A DNA stretch of 64,000 nucleotides from CAWEDP01 sp963807925 (GCA_963807925.1 CAWEDP010000002.1:1426001-1490000), one strand, 5' to 3'. Shown: positions 47,195 to 56,740, numbered from the stretch's first letter. Numbers and translations are program-made. Notes: generated from the sequence alone by a model not told the origin.

Positions 47195-48453
47195 GCCGTC
47201 TGGTCGTCCCCCGTCACCGCCTCGACCGGCGTCTGTTTCGACATGCGCACCTTGTTGACGCGACGCCGCTCGGCGTCGAGCACCTCCACGGCGAGACCAT
47301 CCACGTCGAACCGCTCGCCGACCCCCGGCACCCTGCCGAGGTGCGACATCAGGTAGCCTCCCACCGTCTCGAATCCCTCCCGCGCGATCTGGACGTTCAG
47401 CCGCTCGGCGACCTCGTCGATGTCCACTTTGCCGCTGAACACGTACTGGCCGTTGCCTTCGTCCACAATCGGCTCGGACTCGACGTCGTACTCGTCTCGA
47501 ATCTCGCCGACGATCTCCTCGAGCAGATCCTCGATGGTGACCAGGCCCGCGGTGCCGCCGTACTCGTCGACGACAATCGCGCACTGCGTCTGCTGACGCT
47601 GAAACTGCTTGAGCAGGTCGGATACCCGCTTGGTCTCGGGCACGACCGCGGCCGGCCGGATCAACCCGCGGAGCGGACGCCCGTCGTCGGTCGGTCCGAG
47701 AAGCACCAGGTCCTTGATGAACACGAATCCGGCGATGTTGTCGAGGTTCTCCTTGTAGACGGGGAACCGCGAGTATTCCTGTTCGCGGAACAACGTCCGC
47801 AGGTCGCCGATCGAGGCATCCTCGCGAATCGCAACGATATCGGGGCGCGGCGTCATGACCTCGCGCACGAGGGTGTCGCCGAAGTCGACGATGCTCTGCA
47901 GGAGACGGCGCTCTTCGCCCTCGATGATGCCCTCCTGCTCCGCATTCTCGAGGTACGCCTTGGCGATTTCGTTGGCCTCTTCGGCCTCCTCGGCCGGCAC
48001 GGCCGGCGCCGGGTCGCGCCGCGGGGACGGCACCGTGCGCGCAATCCAGCGGGCCACCGGCCCGAGCGAGCGCGCGACCGGCACGAACGACGGCAGGAGC
48101 AGCTCGAGGACCCGCTCGGGATCGTGCACGACGAGGGCGACCGGCAGCAGCAGCTCACAGATGACGACGAACGCCGCCACGGCCCCGACCACCAGCGTCA
48201 CGTTGTGCGCGCTGTCGATCCCGATCGCCATCGCGAGCAGCGTCGTCGCCGTCGCCGTGACCAGCCCCAGCAGAAACCGCAGCGGGAGAAACAGCAGCAG
48301 CGGCTCGTCGAGGTAGGTGCCGAGCGTGCCGGGCCGATCGCTGCGCTCGGCGACCAGGCGGAGCGACAGGCGCATCAGCGCGCTGAAAGCCGCCTCGATG
48401 GTGCCCAGATACACGGCGGCGCACGCCAGCAGAAACACCAGCAGCGGAATCAT
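47191..48453 (-). CDS. HlyC/CorC (CNNM) family CBS-domain membrane protein
   Basis: A 420-residue protein with an N-terminal DUF21/CNNM membrane domain (about 1-140, three helices), a pair of CBS domains (about 195-325: VMTPRPDIVAI, SRFPVYKENLDNIAGFV, QCAIVVDEYGGTAGLVTIEDLLEEIVGEI) and a C-terminal CorC/HlyC domain (GQYVFSGKVDIDEV, ETVGGYLMSHLGRVP). The family is linked to Mg2+/Co2+ efflux. It overlaps ybeY upstream and era downstream by four bases each, the standard ybeY-corC-era context. Confidence 0.93.
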   Translation of the reverse strand: MIPLLVFLLACAAVYLGTIEAAFSALMRLSLRLVAERSDRPGTLGTYLDEPLLLFLPLRFLLGLVTATATTLLAMAIGIDSAHNVTLVVGAVAAFVVICELLLPVALVVHDPERVLELLLPSFVPVARSLGPVARWIARTVPSPRRDPAPAVPAEEAEEANEIAKAYLENAEQEGIIEGEERRLLQSIVDFGDTLVREVMTPRPDIVAIREDASIGDLRTLFREQEYSRFPVYKENLDNIAGFVFIKDLVLLGPTDDGRPLRGLIRPAAVVPETKRVSDLLKQFQRQQTQCAIVVDEYGGTAGLVTIEDLLEEIVGEIRDEYDVESEPIVDEGNGQYVFSGKVDIDEVAERLNVQIAREGFETVGGYLMSHLGRVPGVGERFDVDGLAVEVLDAERRRVNKVRMSKQTPVEAVTGDDQTA

Positions 48454-49007
48454 CGCGCGGACCCGGAGCGCTCGATCAAGCCCTCATGCAGCCCTCCCTG
48501 GCGCCGCAGCCGCTGCTCGAGGCGGCGCATCTGGCCGCAGTCGCGCTCGTGGTCGTATCCCAGAAGGTGAAGGAGCCCATGCAGCGCGAGGACGCGCAGC
48601 TCGGTCCCGGCCGAGTGGCCGGCGGCCGACGCCTGGCGACGCGCGACGCCGCGCGCAATGACGATGTCGCCGAGGAACCGATGGCCGTCCGGATGGAGGG
48701 CGGTCGCGGTTCCCCCGCGCGAGGTCCCGGCTCGTGAGCCGGGCGACTCGAAAGACGCGGGGAAGGTCAGGACATCGGTAGCGTAATCGCGTCGACGATA
48801 CCGCCGGTTCAGCGCCCGGACCTGACCGTCACCCACGATGGCGACGCTGACGACGCCGCGGGCGCGCGACGGGGCAACCCCGACAAGCCATCGCGCCAGG
48901 CCGGGCGCGGCCGCGCGACCGCGGCCGTCCCCCACGATCACCGCCAGCTTCGGGGCGTGCCGAAGGCCTGGCGGCCGGCGCCGGCCACCTCGGCCGTCAG
49001 GCACCAT
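48450..49007 (-). CDS. ybeY: endoribonuclease YbeY
   Basis: A 185-residue YbeY, the metal-dependent RNase needed for 16S rRNA 3' maturation. The zinc motif H-x3-H-x5-H is present as ALHGLLHLLGYDHERD near residue 150, with the Arg-rich RALNRRYRRRDYATDVLTFP block near 80. The loop after TFPASFES is expanded (PGSRAGTSRGGTATALHPDG). ATG 49007 overlaps the phoH stop by 11 bases. An N-terminal basic stretch (MVPDGRGGRRRPPG) is unusual; a later start is possible. Confidence 0.92.
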   Translation of the reverse strand: MVPDGRGGRRRPPGLRHAPKLAVIVGDGRGRAAAPGLARWLVGVAPSRARGVVSVAIVGDGQVRALNRRYRRRDYATDVLTFPASFESPGSRAGTSRGGTATALHPDGHRFLGDIVIARGVARRQASAAGHSAGTELRVLALHGLLHLLGYDHERDCGQMRRLEQRLRRQGGLHEGLIERSGSAR

Positions 49008-50004
49008 GCGACGGCTCGCCAGCCGGCGGGCCCTCCGCACGGCCGCCTTCACGGTCGCGCTGGCCGCTCGAAAACGTGTCGTACGCCTTGACGATTTGCT
49101 GCACGAGCCGGTGGCGCACCACGTCGCGCTCGTCGAACCGGACGAACGCGATGCCCTCGATGCCACCGACGACCTTGACGGCCTCCACCAGCCCCGAGGT
49201 GCGGCCGCTCGGCAGGTCGATCTGCGTGATGTCGCCGGTGATCACCGCCTTGGCGCCGAATCCGAGCCGAGTCAGGAACATCTTCATCTGCTCCGTGGTC
49301 GTGTTCTGCGCCTCGTCGAGAATGACGAAGGAATCGTTGAGCGTTCGACCGCGCATGAACGCGATGGGGGCGATCTCGATCGTGCCACGCTCGATATACC
49401 GCGCCACGCGCTCTGTGTCGAGCATGTCATAGAGCGCATCGTAGAGAGGGCGAAGGTAGGGATTGACCTTCTCCTGCAGGTCGCCGGGCAGAAAGCCGAG
49501 CTTTTCGCCCGCCTCCACCGCCGGACGGGCCAGGATGATGCGGCTCACTTTCTTCGCCAGCAGAAAGGCCACCGCCTGAGCCATGGCGAGATAGGTCTTG
49601 CCGGTGCCGGCCGGACCGATGCCGAACACGATGTCGTGCTGATCGATCGCCTCCAGGTAGCGACGCTGGTTCACCGTCTTCGGTGCCACGCGCCGCCTGC
49701 CGGCCGAGGTCAGGCTCCCCTTGAGGAAATGGTCGCGCAGGTCCACCGACTCGTCCTGCGCCACGAGCGACGACGCCGTCTTCACGTCTGCGTTCGACAG
49801 CTTGTAGCCATCGCGCATCAGCGCCGACAGCTGCCCGACGACGCGGTCGACGCGCGCCAGGTTCGAGGATTCGCCGTCCACGAGCAGGTCGTGGCCTTGC
49901 GTCCGGATCCGGACGTTGAACAGGAGCTCGAGATGCTTGAGGTTCTCGTCGTAGGAGCCGAACAGCGTCTCAATCCCCTGCTCGGGGACCGTAATCCGCT
50001 TCAT
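48997..50004 (-). CDS. PhoH-like ATPase
   Basis: A 335-residue PhoH-like protein. The N-terminal part (about 1-105) includes a KH-like region, and the P-loop domain has Walker A GIGPAGTGKTYLA near residue 130, ARPAVEAGEKLGFLPGDLQEKVNPY, FVILDEAQNTTTEQMK (Walker B), and ITGDITQIDLP. It is an RNA-linked ATPase, typically next to ybeY. The Gly/Glu-rich C-terminal tail overlaps ybeY. It starts one base after the aspS stop. Confidence 0.95.
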   Translation of the reverse strand: MKRITVPEQGIETLFGSYDENLKHLELLFNVRIRTQGHDLLVDGESSNLARVDRVVGQLSALMRDGYKLSNADVKTASSLVAQDESVDLRDHFLKGSLTSAGRRRVAPKTVNQRRYLEAIDQHDIVFGIGPAGTGKTYLAMAQAVAFLLAKKVSRIILARPAVEAGEKLGFLPGDLQEKVNPYLRPLYDALYDMLDTERVARYIERGTIEIAPIAFMRGRTLNDSFVILDEAQNTTTEQMKMFLTRLGFGAKAVITGDITQIDLPSGRTSGLVEAVKVVGGIEGIAFVRFDERDVVRHRLVQQIVKAYDTFSSGQRDREGGRAEGPPAGEPSHGA

Positions 50005-50005
50005 G

Positions 50006-51769
50006 TTACGGGACGATCCTCAGGTGCAGTTCCTGCAACTGCGCCGCGTCCACGGTCGAAGGCGCGCCGGCCATCAGGTCGAGCGCGTTCGCGGTCTTCG
50101 GGAAGGCGATCACCTCGCGAATCGAGGCTTCGCCCGCGAGGATGGCGACAATCCGGTCGAGCCCTAGCGCAATGCCACCGTGCGGCGGCGTCCCGTACTC
50201 GAGCGCTTCGAGGAAGAACCCGAACCGCAGCTTCGCTTCCTCGTCGCCGATCCCGAGGCGCCTGAACATCCGCGCCTGGAGCGCCGAATCGTGAATACGG
50301 ACGCTGCCGCCGCCGATCTCCGACCCGTTGAGCACCAGATCGTACGCCTGCGCCCGGACGGCGCCCGGATTGGTGTCGAGCGTGTCGACGTCCTCGTCGA
50401 GCGGCGCCGTGAACGGATGGTGCATCGAATACCAGCGCCGATCCTCCTCGTGGTACTCGAGCAGCGGAAAATCGGTCACCCACAGGAACTCGTACGCGTC
50501 CGCCTTCAGCAGCTGCTCCTTCCTGGCAATGGCGAGGCGCAGCTGCCCGAGGAGCTTTGAGGTGGCCTCCGCGTCCCCGGCCGCCATGAGGAGCAGGTCG
50601 TCGGCCGACGCGCGCGCGGTGGCGAGCGCGAGCCTCAGCGTGGCCTCCGTCAGTGCTTTCACCGAGCACAGCGGCGGCTCCCCGGGACGGACCCAGATCA
50701 GCCCCGTGAAGCCCATCTGCTTGGCCTGATCGACCAGGACATCGAGCTGGCTGCGCGAGAGCCGGTTGCCGCCGGGCACGGCGAATCCGCGGACCGAGCC
50801 GCCCTCGGCAACGATCTGGCGGAACACCCTGAACTCCGATTCGCGAAAGGCGTCCGACAGATCGCAGATTTCCAGACCGCACCGTAGATCCGGCTTGTCG
50901 GACCCGTAGGTCGCCATCGCGTCCGCGTAGGTCATGCGGCGGAACGGCGTGGCGACATCCTGCCCGATTTCGCAAAAGATCTGCGCCATCAGCGGCTCGA
51001 TCAGTCCATAGACACTGCCCGGCCGCGCAAAGGACATCTCGACGTCGACCTGCGTGAACTCGAGCTGCCGATCGGCGCGCTGATCCTCGTCGCGGAAACA
51101 GCGCACGATTTGAAAGTACCGATCCGTGCCGGCCACCATCAGGAGCTGCTTGAAGATCTGCGGCGACTGCGGCAGCGCGTAGAACGCTCCCGGGTGGGCG
51201 CGGCTGGGCACCAGGAAATCGCGCGCGCCCTCGGGGGTGGATTTCGCGAGAATCGGGGTCTCGACTTCCCAGAACCCGTTGGCGTCGAAGTACCGCCGGA
51301 TGATCATGGCGACGCGGTGCCGGAGACCGATGTTCTGCTGCACCCGCGACCGCCGCAGATCCAGGTACCGATAGCGCAGCCGCACATCCTCGGACACCGG
51401 CGTCTCGTCGGCCACCTGGAACGGCGGCGTCCGCGCTTCGTTCAGCACGCGAATCTCGCTGGCCAGCACCTCGACCTCGCCGGTCGCGATCTTCGGGTTG
51501 ATCGTGTCTTCGGAGCGCCGCTGCACCGCGCCCCTCACCCCGATGACGTACTCGGGGCGCAGGCGCTTGGCGACGGCCATGAGCGCCTCGTTGTCGCGCA
51601 CGACGACCTGGGAGATGCCGGCGCGATCGCGGATGTCGATGAACGTGACACCGCCCAAATCCCTGATGCGATGCGCCCAGCCAAGCAGCGTCGCGTCCGC
51701 GCCGACGTCGTCGGGCCGCAGCGCACCGCAGGTGTGGGTCCGGGTGAGGTCGCCGAGCGGTTCAGCCAT
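50006..51769 (-). CDS. aspS: aspartyl-tRNA synthetase
   Basis: A 587-residue bacterial-type AspRS. It has the N-terminal OB-fold anticodon domain (about 1-105), class II catalytic core with motif 2 FQIVRCFRDEDQRADRQ near 215, the bacteria-specific GAD insertion (about 280-420) and motif 3 GGIALGLDRIVAIL near 535. It attaches Asp to tRNA-Asp, possibly also to tRNA-Asn if the organism lacks AsnRS, which cannot be told here. It lies about 50 bases after hisS, as is common. Confidence 0.97.
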   Translation of the reverse strand: MAEPLGDLTRTHTCGALRPDDVGADATLLGWAHRIRDLGGVTFIDIRDRAGISQVVVRDNEALMAVAKRLRPEYVIGVRGAVQRRSEDTINPKIATGEVEVLASEIRVLNEARTPPFQVADETPVSEDVRLRYRYLDLRRSRVQQNIGLRHRVAMIIRRYFDANGFWEVETPILAKSTPEGARDFLVPSRAHPGAFYALPQSPQIFKQLLMVAGTDRYFQIVRCFRDEDQRADRQLEFTQVDVEMSFARPGSVYGLIEPLMAQIFCEIGQDVATPFRRMTYADAMATYGSDKPDLRCGLEICDLSDAFRESEFRVFRQIVAEGGSVRGFAVPGGNRLSRSQLDVLVDQAKQMGFTGLIWVRPGEPPLCSVKALTEATLRLALATARASADDLLLMAAGDAEATSKLLGQLRLAIARKEQLLKADAYEFLWVTDFPLLEYHEEDRRWYSMHHPFTAPLDEDVDTLDTNPGAVRAQAYDLVLNGSEIGGGSVRIHDSALQARMFRRLGIGDEEAKLRFGFFLEALEYGTPPHGGIALGLDRIVAILAGEASIREVIAFPKTANALDLMAGAPSTVDAAQLQELHLRIVP

Positions 51770-51820
51770 GCGTCGGTGGTCTCGCAGGTGGAGGAAGCGG
51801 AACGGGGAACAGAGCGGGCG

Positions 51821-53194
51821 TCATGGCGAGCTGTTCAGCCGCGCGGCGACGAAGGCCGCGGCCTCGGCGCGGCGAACCGTCGTCTGCTCGCCGGTTCGAA
51901 GGTCCTTGACCGAGACCTCGCCGCGCGCGCGCTCGTCGTCGCCCAGCACGGCGACGAACGGCGCCTGCCGGCTCGATGCGTACTTGATCTGCTTGCCGAG
52001 CCGATCGGCCTCCGGGTAGACGTCCACGCGGAGACCGGCCGCCCGCAGGGCCGCAGCCAGCCCCAGCGACTCGAAACGCGTCTCGTGGCTCCAGATGGTC
52101 ACCATCACGTCGACGGCGCACCGCGCCAGCGAAGCCGGAAACATATCGCGCTCCGTCATCACTACGATGATGCGTTCGAGACCGAGCGAGAACCCGCAGG
52201 CGGGAACGTCCCGGCCGAGAAACGTGCCGATCAGATTGTCGTACCGGCCGCCGCCGCCCAGGCTGCCGGCGAGATCGGGCACGGCGATCTCCATGATAGC
52301 GCCCGTGTAGTACGACAGTCCTCGCGCGAGACCGGGGTCGATCCGGACGCGTCCGGCCGCCGCCGTGTCCGCTGCCAGGTCGACGATCTCCTGAACCCGA
52401 TCGAGCGCGTGCCGTTCGGTGTCGTCGAGGAGGCGACTCAAATGGCTGATTCGTGCCATGTTCGCAGCGGGCACCACGGAGGCCGTATGCAGGCGCGCCA
52501 GATGCTGCCCGTCGGCGGCGAGGGAGTCGACGCACCGGGTCGCCGGGCCGGACGCGATTCCACGCTCCTCCAGCTCGCCGATGACGCCGTCGCGTCCGAT
52601 CTTGTCCAGCTTGTCGATCGCGACGAGCGCGTCGGGGTGCTGCACCTTCGGAATGCCGGCCGCGACAAGCAGAGCCGTCAACACCTGACGATGGTTCAGC
52701 CGGATGACGAAGTCGCTGAACCCCAGTGTCTGCAGAACCTCGCTGACGGCCGCGATCTGCTCGACCTCGACGAGCACCGAGGTCGTGCCGACCGTGTCGA
52801 TGTCGCACTGAAAGAACTCGCGGAACCGGCCTTTCGCCGGCCGGTCGGCGCGCCACACCGGCTGGATCTGATAGCGCTTGAAGAACCGGGGAAGCTCGCT
52901 CTGGTACTGCGCGACCACGCGTGCGAGCGGGACGGTGAGATCGTACCGGAGCGCGAGATCGGCCGCCCCCGTGGACTCGTGCTCGCCGCGTCGGAGAATC
53001 TTGAAAATGAGCTTGTTGCCCTCGTCGCCGTACTTGCCGAGGAGCGTGTCGATGTTCTCGAAGGCGGGCGTCTCGAGCGGTTCGAACCCGTAGCGCTCGT
53101 ACACGTCGCGAACCACGCCGATGACATGCTCGCGCCGTCGGATGTCGTCCGGGAGAAAGTCCCGCGTGCCCCCGGGTGGTTTCGTCGAACTCAA
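51821..53194 (-). CDS. hisS: histidyl-tRNA synthetase
   Basis: A 457-residue HisRS with motif 1 region PPGGTRDFLPDD, motif 2 WRADRPAKGRFREFFQCDIDTVG near 112-134, the HisA motif ARGLSYYTGAIMEI, motif 3 LGGGGRYDNLIG and FSLGLERI, and the C-terminal anticodon domain (VMVTIW..., GLRVDVYPEADRLGKQIKYA). The start is a rare TTG at 53194, with GGAGGAG ten bases upstream. The TTG overlaps the TGA stop of the preceding gene (TTGA), so translation is coupled. No ATG or GTG gives a better N-terminus. Confidence 0.95.
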   Translation of the reverse strand: MSSTKPPGGTRDFLPDDIRRREHVIGVVRDVYERYGFEPLETPAFENIDTLLGKYGDEGNKLIFKILRRGEHESTGAADLALRYDLTVPLARVVAQYQSELPRFFKRYQIQPVWRADRPAKGRFREFFQCDIDTVGTTSVLVEVEQIAAVSEVLQTLGFSDFVIRLNHRQVLTALLVAAGIPKVQHPDALVAIDKLDKIGRDGVIGELEERGIASGPATRCVDSLAADGQHLARLHTASVVPAANMARISHLSRLLDDTERHALDRVQEIVDLAADTAAAGRVRIDPGLARGLSYYTGAIMEIAVPDLAGSLGGGGRYDNLIGTFLGRDVPACGFSLGLERIIVVMTERDMFPASLARCAVDVMVTIWSHETRFESLGLAAALRAAGLRVDVYPEADRLGKQIKYASSRQAPFVAVLGDDERARGEVSVKDLRTGEQTTVRRAEAAAFVAARLNSSP

Positions 53195-53745
53195 TCGCCT
53201 GAGACTCCTCCGCGGTTGGACCGGCTGCGATCGTCTACCGGGTTCATGTAATCCAGCCGGTACCCGACGTACCGATCGGCGTATCCCTGAATGCCCGCGA
53301 CCTCGGCATCGGTGAGCGCCCGCTTCACCCTGGCGGGGCTCCCCATCACGAGCGAGCGCGGCGGCACCTTCATCTCCTCGACCACCAGCGTCCCGGCCGC
53401 CACGATCGACTCGCTGGCGATGTGCGCGCCGTTCAGGACGATGGCCCCCATCCCGATCAGGCAGCAATCCTCGATCGTGCACCCGTGCAGGAGCGCCGCG
53501 TGGCCGACGGTGACGTTGTTTCCGATCGTCGTCGGATGCGTGCGGTTCATGACGTGCACGACCGTGCCGTCCTGGAGATTCGACCGCCGGCCGATCCGAA
53601 TGCGGTGGACGTCGCCGCGGACGACAACGGCCATCCACACGCTGCTCTCCTCGCCAATGTCGACGTCGCCGATGACCTGGGCGCTGTCGTCGATGAAAGC
53701 CGTCGGATGCACGCGCGGAAGGACGCCGCGGTACGGGCGGAGCAT
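53191..53745 (-). CDS. gamma-carbonic anhydrase family hexapeptide-repeat protein
   Basis: A 184-residue left-handed beta-helix protein with hexapeptide repeats from about residue 15 (PTAFIDDSAQVIGDVDIGEESSV) to 145. The zinc-ligand histidines of gamma-carbonic anhydrases have counterparts in RGDVHRI, TVGHAALLHGC. Related proteins include YrdA and PaaY, for which catalysis is uncertain. ATG 53745 begins MLRPYRGVLPRVHP. The stop overlaps the hisS start. Confidence 0.88.
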   Translation of the reverse strand: MLRPYRGVLPRVHPTAFIDDSAQVIGDVDIGEESSVWMAVVVRGDVHRIRIGRRSNLQDGTVVHVMNRTHPTTIGNNVTVGHAALLHGCTIEDCCLIGMGAIVLNGAHIASESIVAAGTLVVEEMKVPPRSLVMGSPARVKRALTDAEVAGIQGYADRYVGYRLDYMNPVDDRSRSNRGGVSGD

Positions 53746-53766
53746 TCGGCGAATTATAGCGTGACG

Positions 53767-53794
53767 GTCCGCCGGAGGGCACGCGCCGGCGGAC
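53767..53794. terminator. GC-rich hairpin upstream of the carbonic-anhydrase gene
   Basis: GTCCGCCGG and CCGGCGGAC pair perfectly (9 bases) around a 10-base loop. It lies between the octaheme cytochrome gene and the gamma-carbonic anhydrase gene, both minus-strand. There is no T-run on either side; part of a two-hairpin termination region is the most likely role. Confidence 0.4.
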
Positions 53795-53801
53795 GGCGCC
53801 G

Positions 53802-53854
53802 CCACGACATCACGACGCCGGAGGGTGGTGGCGCTGTCGCTGGTGATGTCGTGG
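53802..53854 (-). terminator. long-armed inverted repeat after the cytochrome bc operon
   Basis: CCACGACATCAC and GTGATGTCGTGG are perfect 12-base arms separated by 29 bases, starting nine bases after the stop of the octaheme cytochrome gene. A structured 3' end for the operon transcript is likely. Other possibilities are a protein-binding dyad for the next gene, or an mRNA-stabilising element. Confidence 0.5.
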
Positions 53855-53863
53855 CCGTCGCCC

Positions 53864-56740
53864 TCAGTTCGCGGATTCGGTGGCCGACCCGTTCTTCTTC
53901 GGCGTCGGTCCGCCGCGGAAGGTCAGGAGATGATCCCGGATGACGCGAATCTGCGCCTCGGCGTCGCCGTTCAACTGCGTGTAGAACGACTTCGGATAGT
54001 CCGGCCAGAAGGCGGGCATCCGCGTGCCGGGCAGGATGTCGGACGGCTTCTTCAGCCACTGCAGAATCCACTCGGGCTGGAGCCGGTCGGACGCCATGCG
54101 CAGGTCGGGCGCGAGATTCGCCGTCGGCTGATCCTTCGGGATCGTGCCGAGCACGTGGCACTGCTGGCACTTCAGCAGCTCGAAGAGCTGCTTGCCGACC
54201 GCTTCCTGGTCCGACGCCCGGACGATCTCGTGGCTCCGGAACGGGCCGATGCTGTCGGAGACGGCGCCGAAATACCGGATGACCGTGTTCAGGTTCCGAT
54301 CGTCGAGACCGAAAGTCGGCATCCGCACGTTCAGCCACGGCCTGATTTGAATCGGTCCCCGCAGGAACGCATACAGCCAGTCGGGCTGGACCCGCGCGCC
54401 CTCGGGCGTCAGCATCGGCGGACCGAGCGAGGAATCGGGCAGGAGCTTCACGAAGTCGCCGCCGTCGCCCTCGATCACGTGGCAGCCGACGCAGTTGCGC
54501 CGGTGCACCAGCGTGCGCCCGGTGGCCAGGTAGTCGTTCCGCGCCGAGCGCGGCGCCAGCGCCGCCGCGGGCTGAATCTCCCGTTGGAAGCTCATGATCG
54601 CGGTCAACAGGCGATCGACCTCCGCGTCGGTGAAGTCGAAGTTCGGCATCCGCAGCTTGTCGAGCGGCTGCAGAACGCGGCCCCGGTCGAAGATCCGGGG
54701 ATCGTGCAGCTTGGTCCGGAACCACGCCACCTTGGAGGTGTGCGGGATGTCGTTGATGAACGCGAAGTCCAGCCGCGTCACCAGCTTGCTCCCCTCCTCC
54801 GACAGATCGGTCCCGATCGACTGTGCCTTCTCGAATCCCTTGATCTCGTGACAGCTGAAGCAGCCGTACCGGCTGATCACCTTCTGGCCGAGCGCCACCT
54901 GTTTGGCCGGCAGGCCGCCCAGCTTCTTCACTTCGTCCTCGGCCTCCTTGAACGGCAGCGCCGCCTTGAAGTAGTCGAGGAGCGCCGCATCGACGTCCTT
55001 CTCCTCGAACGACGCCTTGGCGGCATCGCCGCCGGGCTGCTTGAGCGTCATCAGATACGCGGCGACGTCGGCCGCCTGGGCGTCGGTGAGCCGCAGGTTC
55101 GGCATGTAGGTGTTCGGGTTGTAGTGCTTCGGATCGCGCACCCAGTTGAACACCCATTCGTAGGTCGTCTTGTTGCCGATGTTCTCGAGGGGCTGGCCGA
55201 AGGTGCGGTGCGGACCCGCGTCGACGCGCGTCCCCTCGCCGACGACGTGGCAGCCCTGGCAGCCGATGGACTTGACGATCTGTTCGCCGCTCTTTGCGTC
55301 GCCGGGCGGCGGGTTCCGGACCGCCGGCTCGTACGGCTCGGTGTTCGCGAACAGGTATGCGGCGACCGCGCTGATCTCGACCTCGTTGCGCACCGCGTCC
55401 TGGGGCGAGCTGGAGTTCGAGTTGTACCAGATGCGCGGCATCCAGGTCGCCGGCTTCACGGCGCGCGGATTCCGAATCCAGGTCTTCACCCAGTCGGGCG
55501 TCAGCTTCGAATCGATCTTCGTCAGGATCGGCCCGGGCTTCCGCAGGCCGTTCGGGTTCGCGTCGCCGGCCACCTCGAACCCGCGGGTCTTGTGGCACGC
55601 ATAGCAGCCGGCGCGCTCGAACGTCGCGTAGGCGAGGTTCAGATCGTCCGCCTTCGGAATGAACTCCTGCTCCTTGTGGCACTTGGCGCACGAGGCTTCC
55701 GTCATCTTGATCGGGAGCATCGGGTAGTCCCAGAGATGCGGCTCCTCCCAGTGATACTTCTTCTCCCACTCCTCTTTCTGCTTCGCGCCGGTCGGCGCGT
55801 GGGCCGCGTCGCGGAAACTCACCGACTGTCCCATGCCCTCGTGGCACACGGTGCAGCCGATCCGGTCGATCGGATGCGACGAGCTGCCGCCCAGGTAGAG
55901 GTCGAGACTCGGATGGGTCGTGAAGGGCTGGGGATACTTCTCGAAGCCCTTCTTGTCGATGGCCAGATGACACGTCTGGCACCGGTCCATCTTCGGCACG
56001 CGCGTGAAATTCACATCGTCGACGATGTTCGGCAGGATGATCTGCTGGACCTTGATGGTCGGCGCCATGAAGTCGAGGAGCGGCGCGTTGCGGAAGTAGT
56101 CCTTCGTGAGGCTCGGCGCCTGCGTCGCCAGGAGCTTCTGCAGACGCGTCTCCTCGGTGTGCATATCCTCGATCTGCTTGCTGATCGTGCCGACCTGGCC
56201 GTTGTACTGGCCGAGATCCTTCTGGACCTGCGCGCGCTGGCTGGTCAGCGACTGCACTCCCAAATCGAGATCGTTCAGGCGCGCCGCCTCGGCCGTGACG
56301 TTCTCGCCCTTCTTCGCGGCGCCCGACAGGCCGGCCGCGCGCGCCGCCTCGAAGTCGTAGCGGTCGTGGTCGTAATTGGCCTTGGCATACTGGTAGTCCC
56401 GCTGCGCCCGATCGAGCTGCACGCCGAGATCGTCCACCTGCTTCTGGAGCTCGGCGATCTTCTGCTGGTTGGCCGCGGCATTCTTCCGCGCCGCCTGCAA
56501 CTGCGCCTGCAACTGGGTCAGCTTCGCCTTGTCCACCCCGGCCGCCGCCTGCCGGTATTGCGCCTGCGTCACCTGGTACTGCAGCTCCGCGAAGCGCCGC
56601 TGCGTGTTCTTCCAGTCCCGATCGAAGTCGTCCCACACCATCCAGACGACCGACAGGAAGAGAAACAGGCTGGACGCCGCGAAGACGACGTTCAGGAAGT
56701 CGATGTTGTAGGCGTGCCCAACGCCCTTCTTTTCAGCCAT
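53864..56740 (-). CDS. membrane-anchored octaheme cytochrome c with coiled-coil stalk
   Basis: A 958-residue protein with one N-terminal membrane helix (about residues 14-36), a long coiled coil (about 40-215, heptads rich in Gln/Ala/Lys) and a large extracytoplasmic part with eight CxxCH haem c sites: CQTCH, CTVCH, CAKCH, CYACH, CQGCH, CFSCH, CVGCH and CQQCH. The later haems sit in mono-haem cytochrome c modules, each with a MPxFxxxD/MPNL-type distal Met (MPNLRLTD, MPNFDFTD, MPTFGLDD, MPAFWPD). It is the last gene of the Rieske/cytochrome b operon and probably replaces cytochrome c1 as the electron outlet of the complex. Confidence 0.9.
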   Translation of the reverse strand: MAEKKGVGHAYNIDFLNVVFAASSLFLFLSVVWMVWDDFDRDWKNTQRRFAELQYQVTQAQYRQAAAGVDKAKLTQLQAQLQAARKNAAANQQKIAELQKQVDDLGVQLDRAQRDYQYAKANYDHDRYDFEAARAAGLSGAAKKGENVTAEAARLNDLDLGVQSLTSQRAQVQKDLGQYNGQVGTISKQIEDMHTEETRLQKLLATQAPSLTKDYFRNAPLLDFMAPTIKVQQIILPNIVDDVNFTRVPKMDRCQTCHLAIDKKGFEKYPQPFTTHPSLDLYLGGSSSHPIDRIGCTVCHEGMGQSVSFRDAAHAPTGAKQKEEWEKKYHWEEPHLWDYPMLPIKMTEASCAKCHKEQEFIPKADDLNLAYATFERAGCYACHKTRGFEVAGDANPNGLRKPGPILTKIDSKLTPDWVKTWIRNPRAVKPATWMPRIWYNSNSSSPQDAVRNEVEISAVAAYLFANTEPYEPAVRNPPPGDAKSGEQIVKSIGCQGCHVVGEGTRVDAGPHRTFGQPLENIGNKTTYEWVFNWVRDPKHYNPNTYMPNLRLTDAQAADVAAYLMTLKQPGGDAAKASFEEKDVDAALLDYFKAALPFKEAEDEVKKLGGLPAKQVALGQKVISRYGCFSCHEIKGFEKAQSIGTDLSEEGSKLVTRLDFAFINDIPHTSKVAWFRTKLHDPRIFDRGRVLQPLDKLRMPNFDFTDAEVDRLLTAIMSFQREIQPAAALAPRSARNDYLATGRTLVHRRNCVGCHVIEGDGGDFVKLLPDSSLGPPMLTPEGARVQPDWLYAFLRGPIQIRPWLNVRMPTFGLDDRNLNTVIRYFGAVSDSIGPFRSHEIVRASDQEAVGKQLFELLKCQQCHVLGTIPKDQPTANLAPDLRMASDRLQPEWILQWLKKPSDILPGTRMPAFWPDYPKSFYTQLNGDAEAQIRVIRDHLLTFRGGPTPKKNGSATESAN

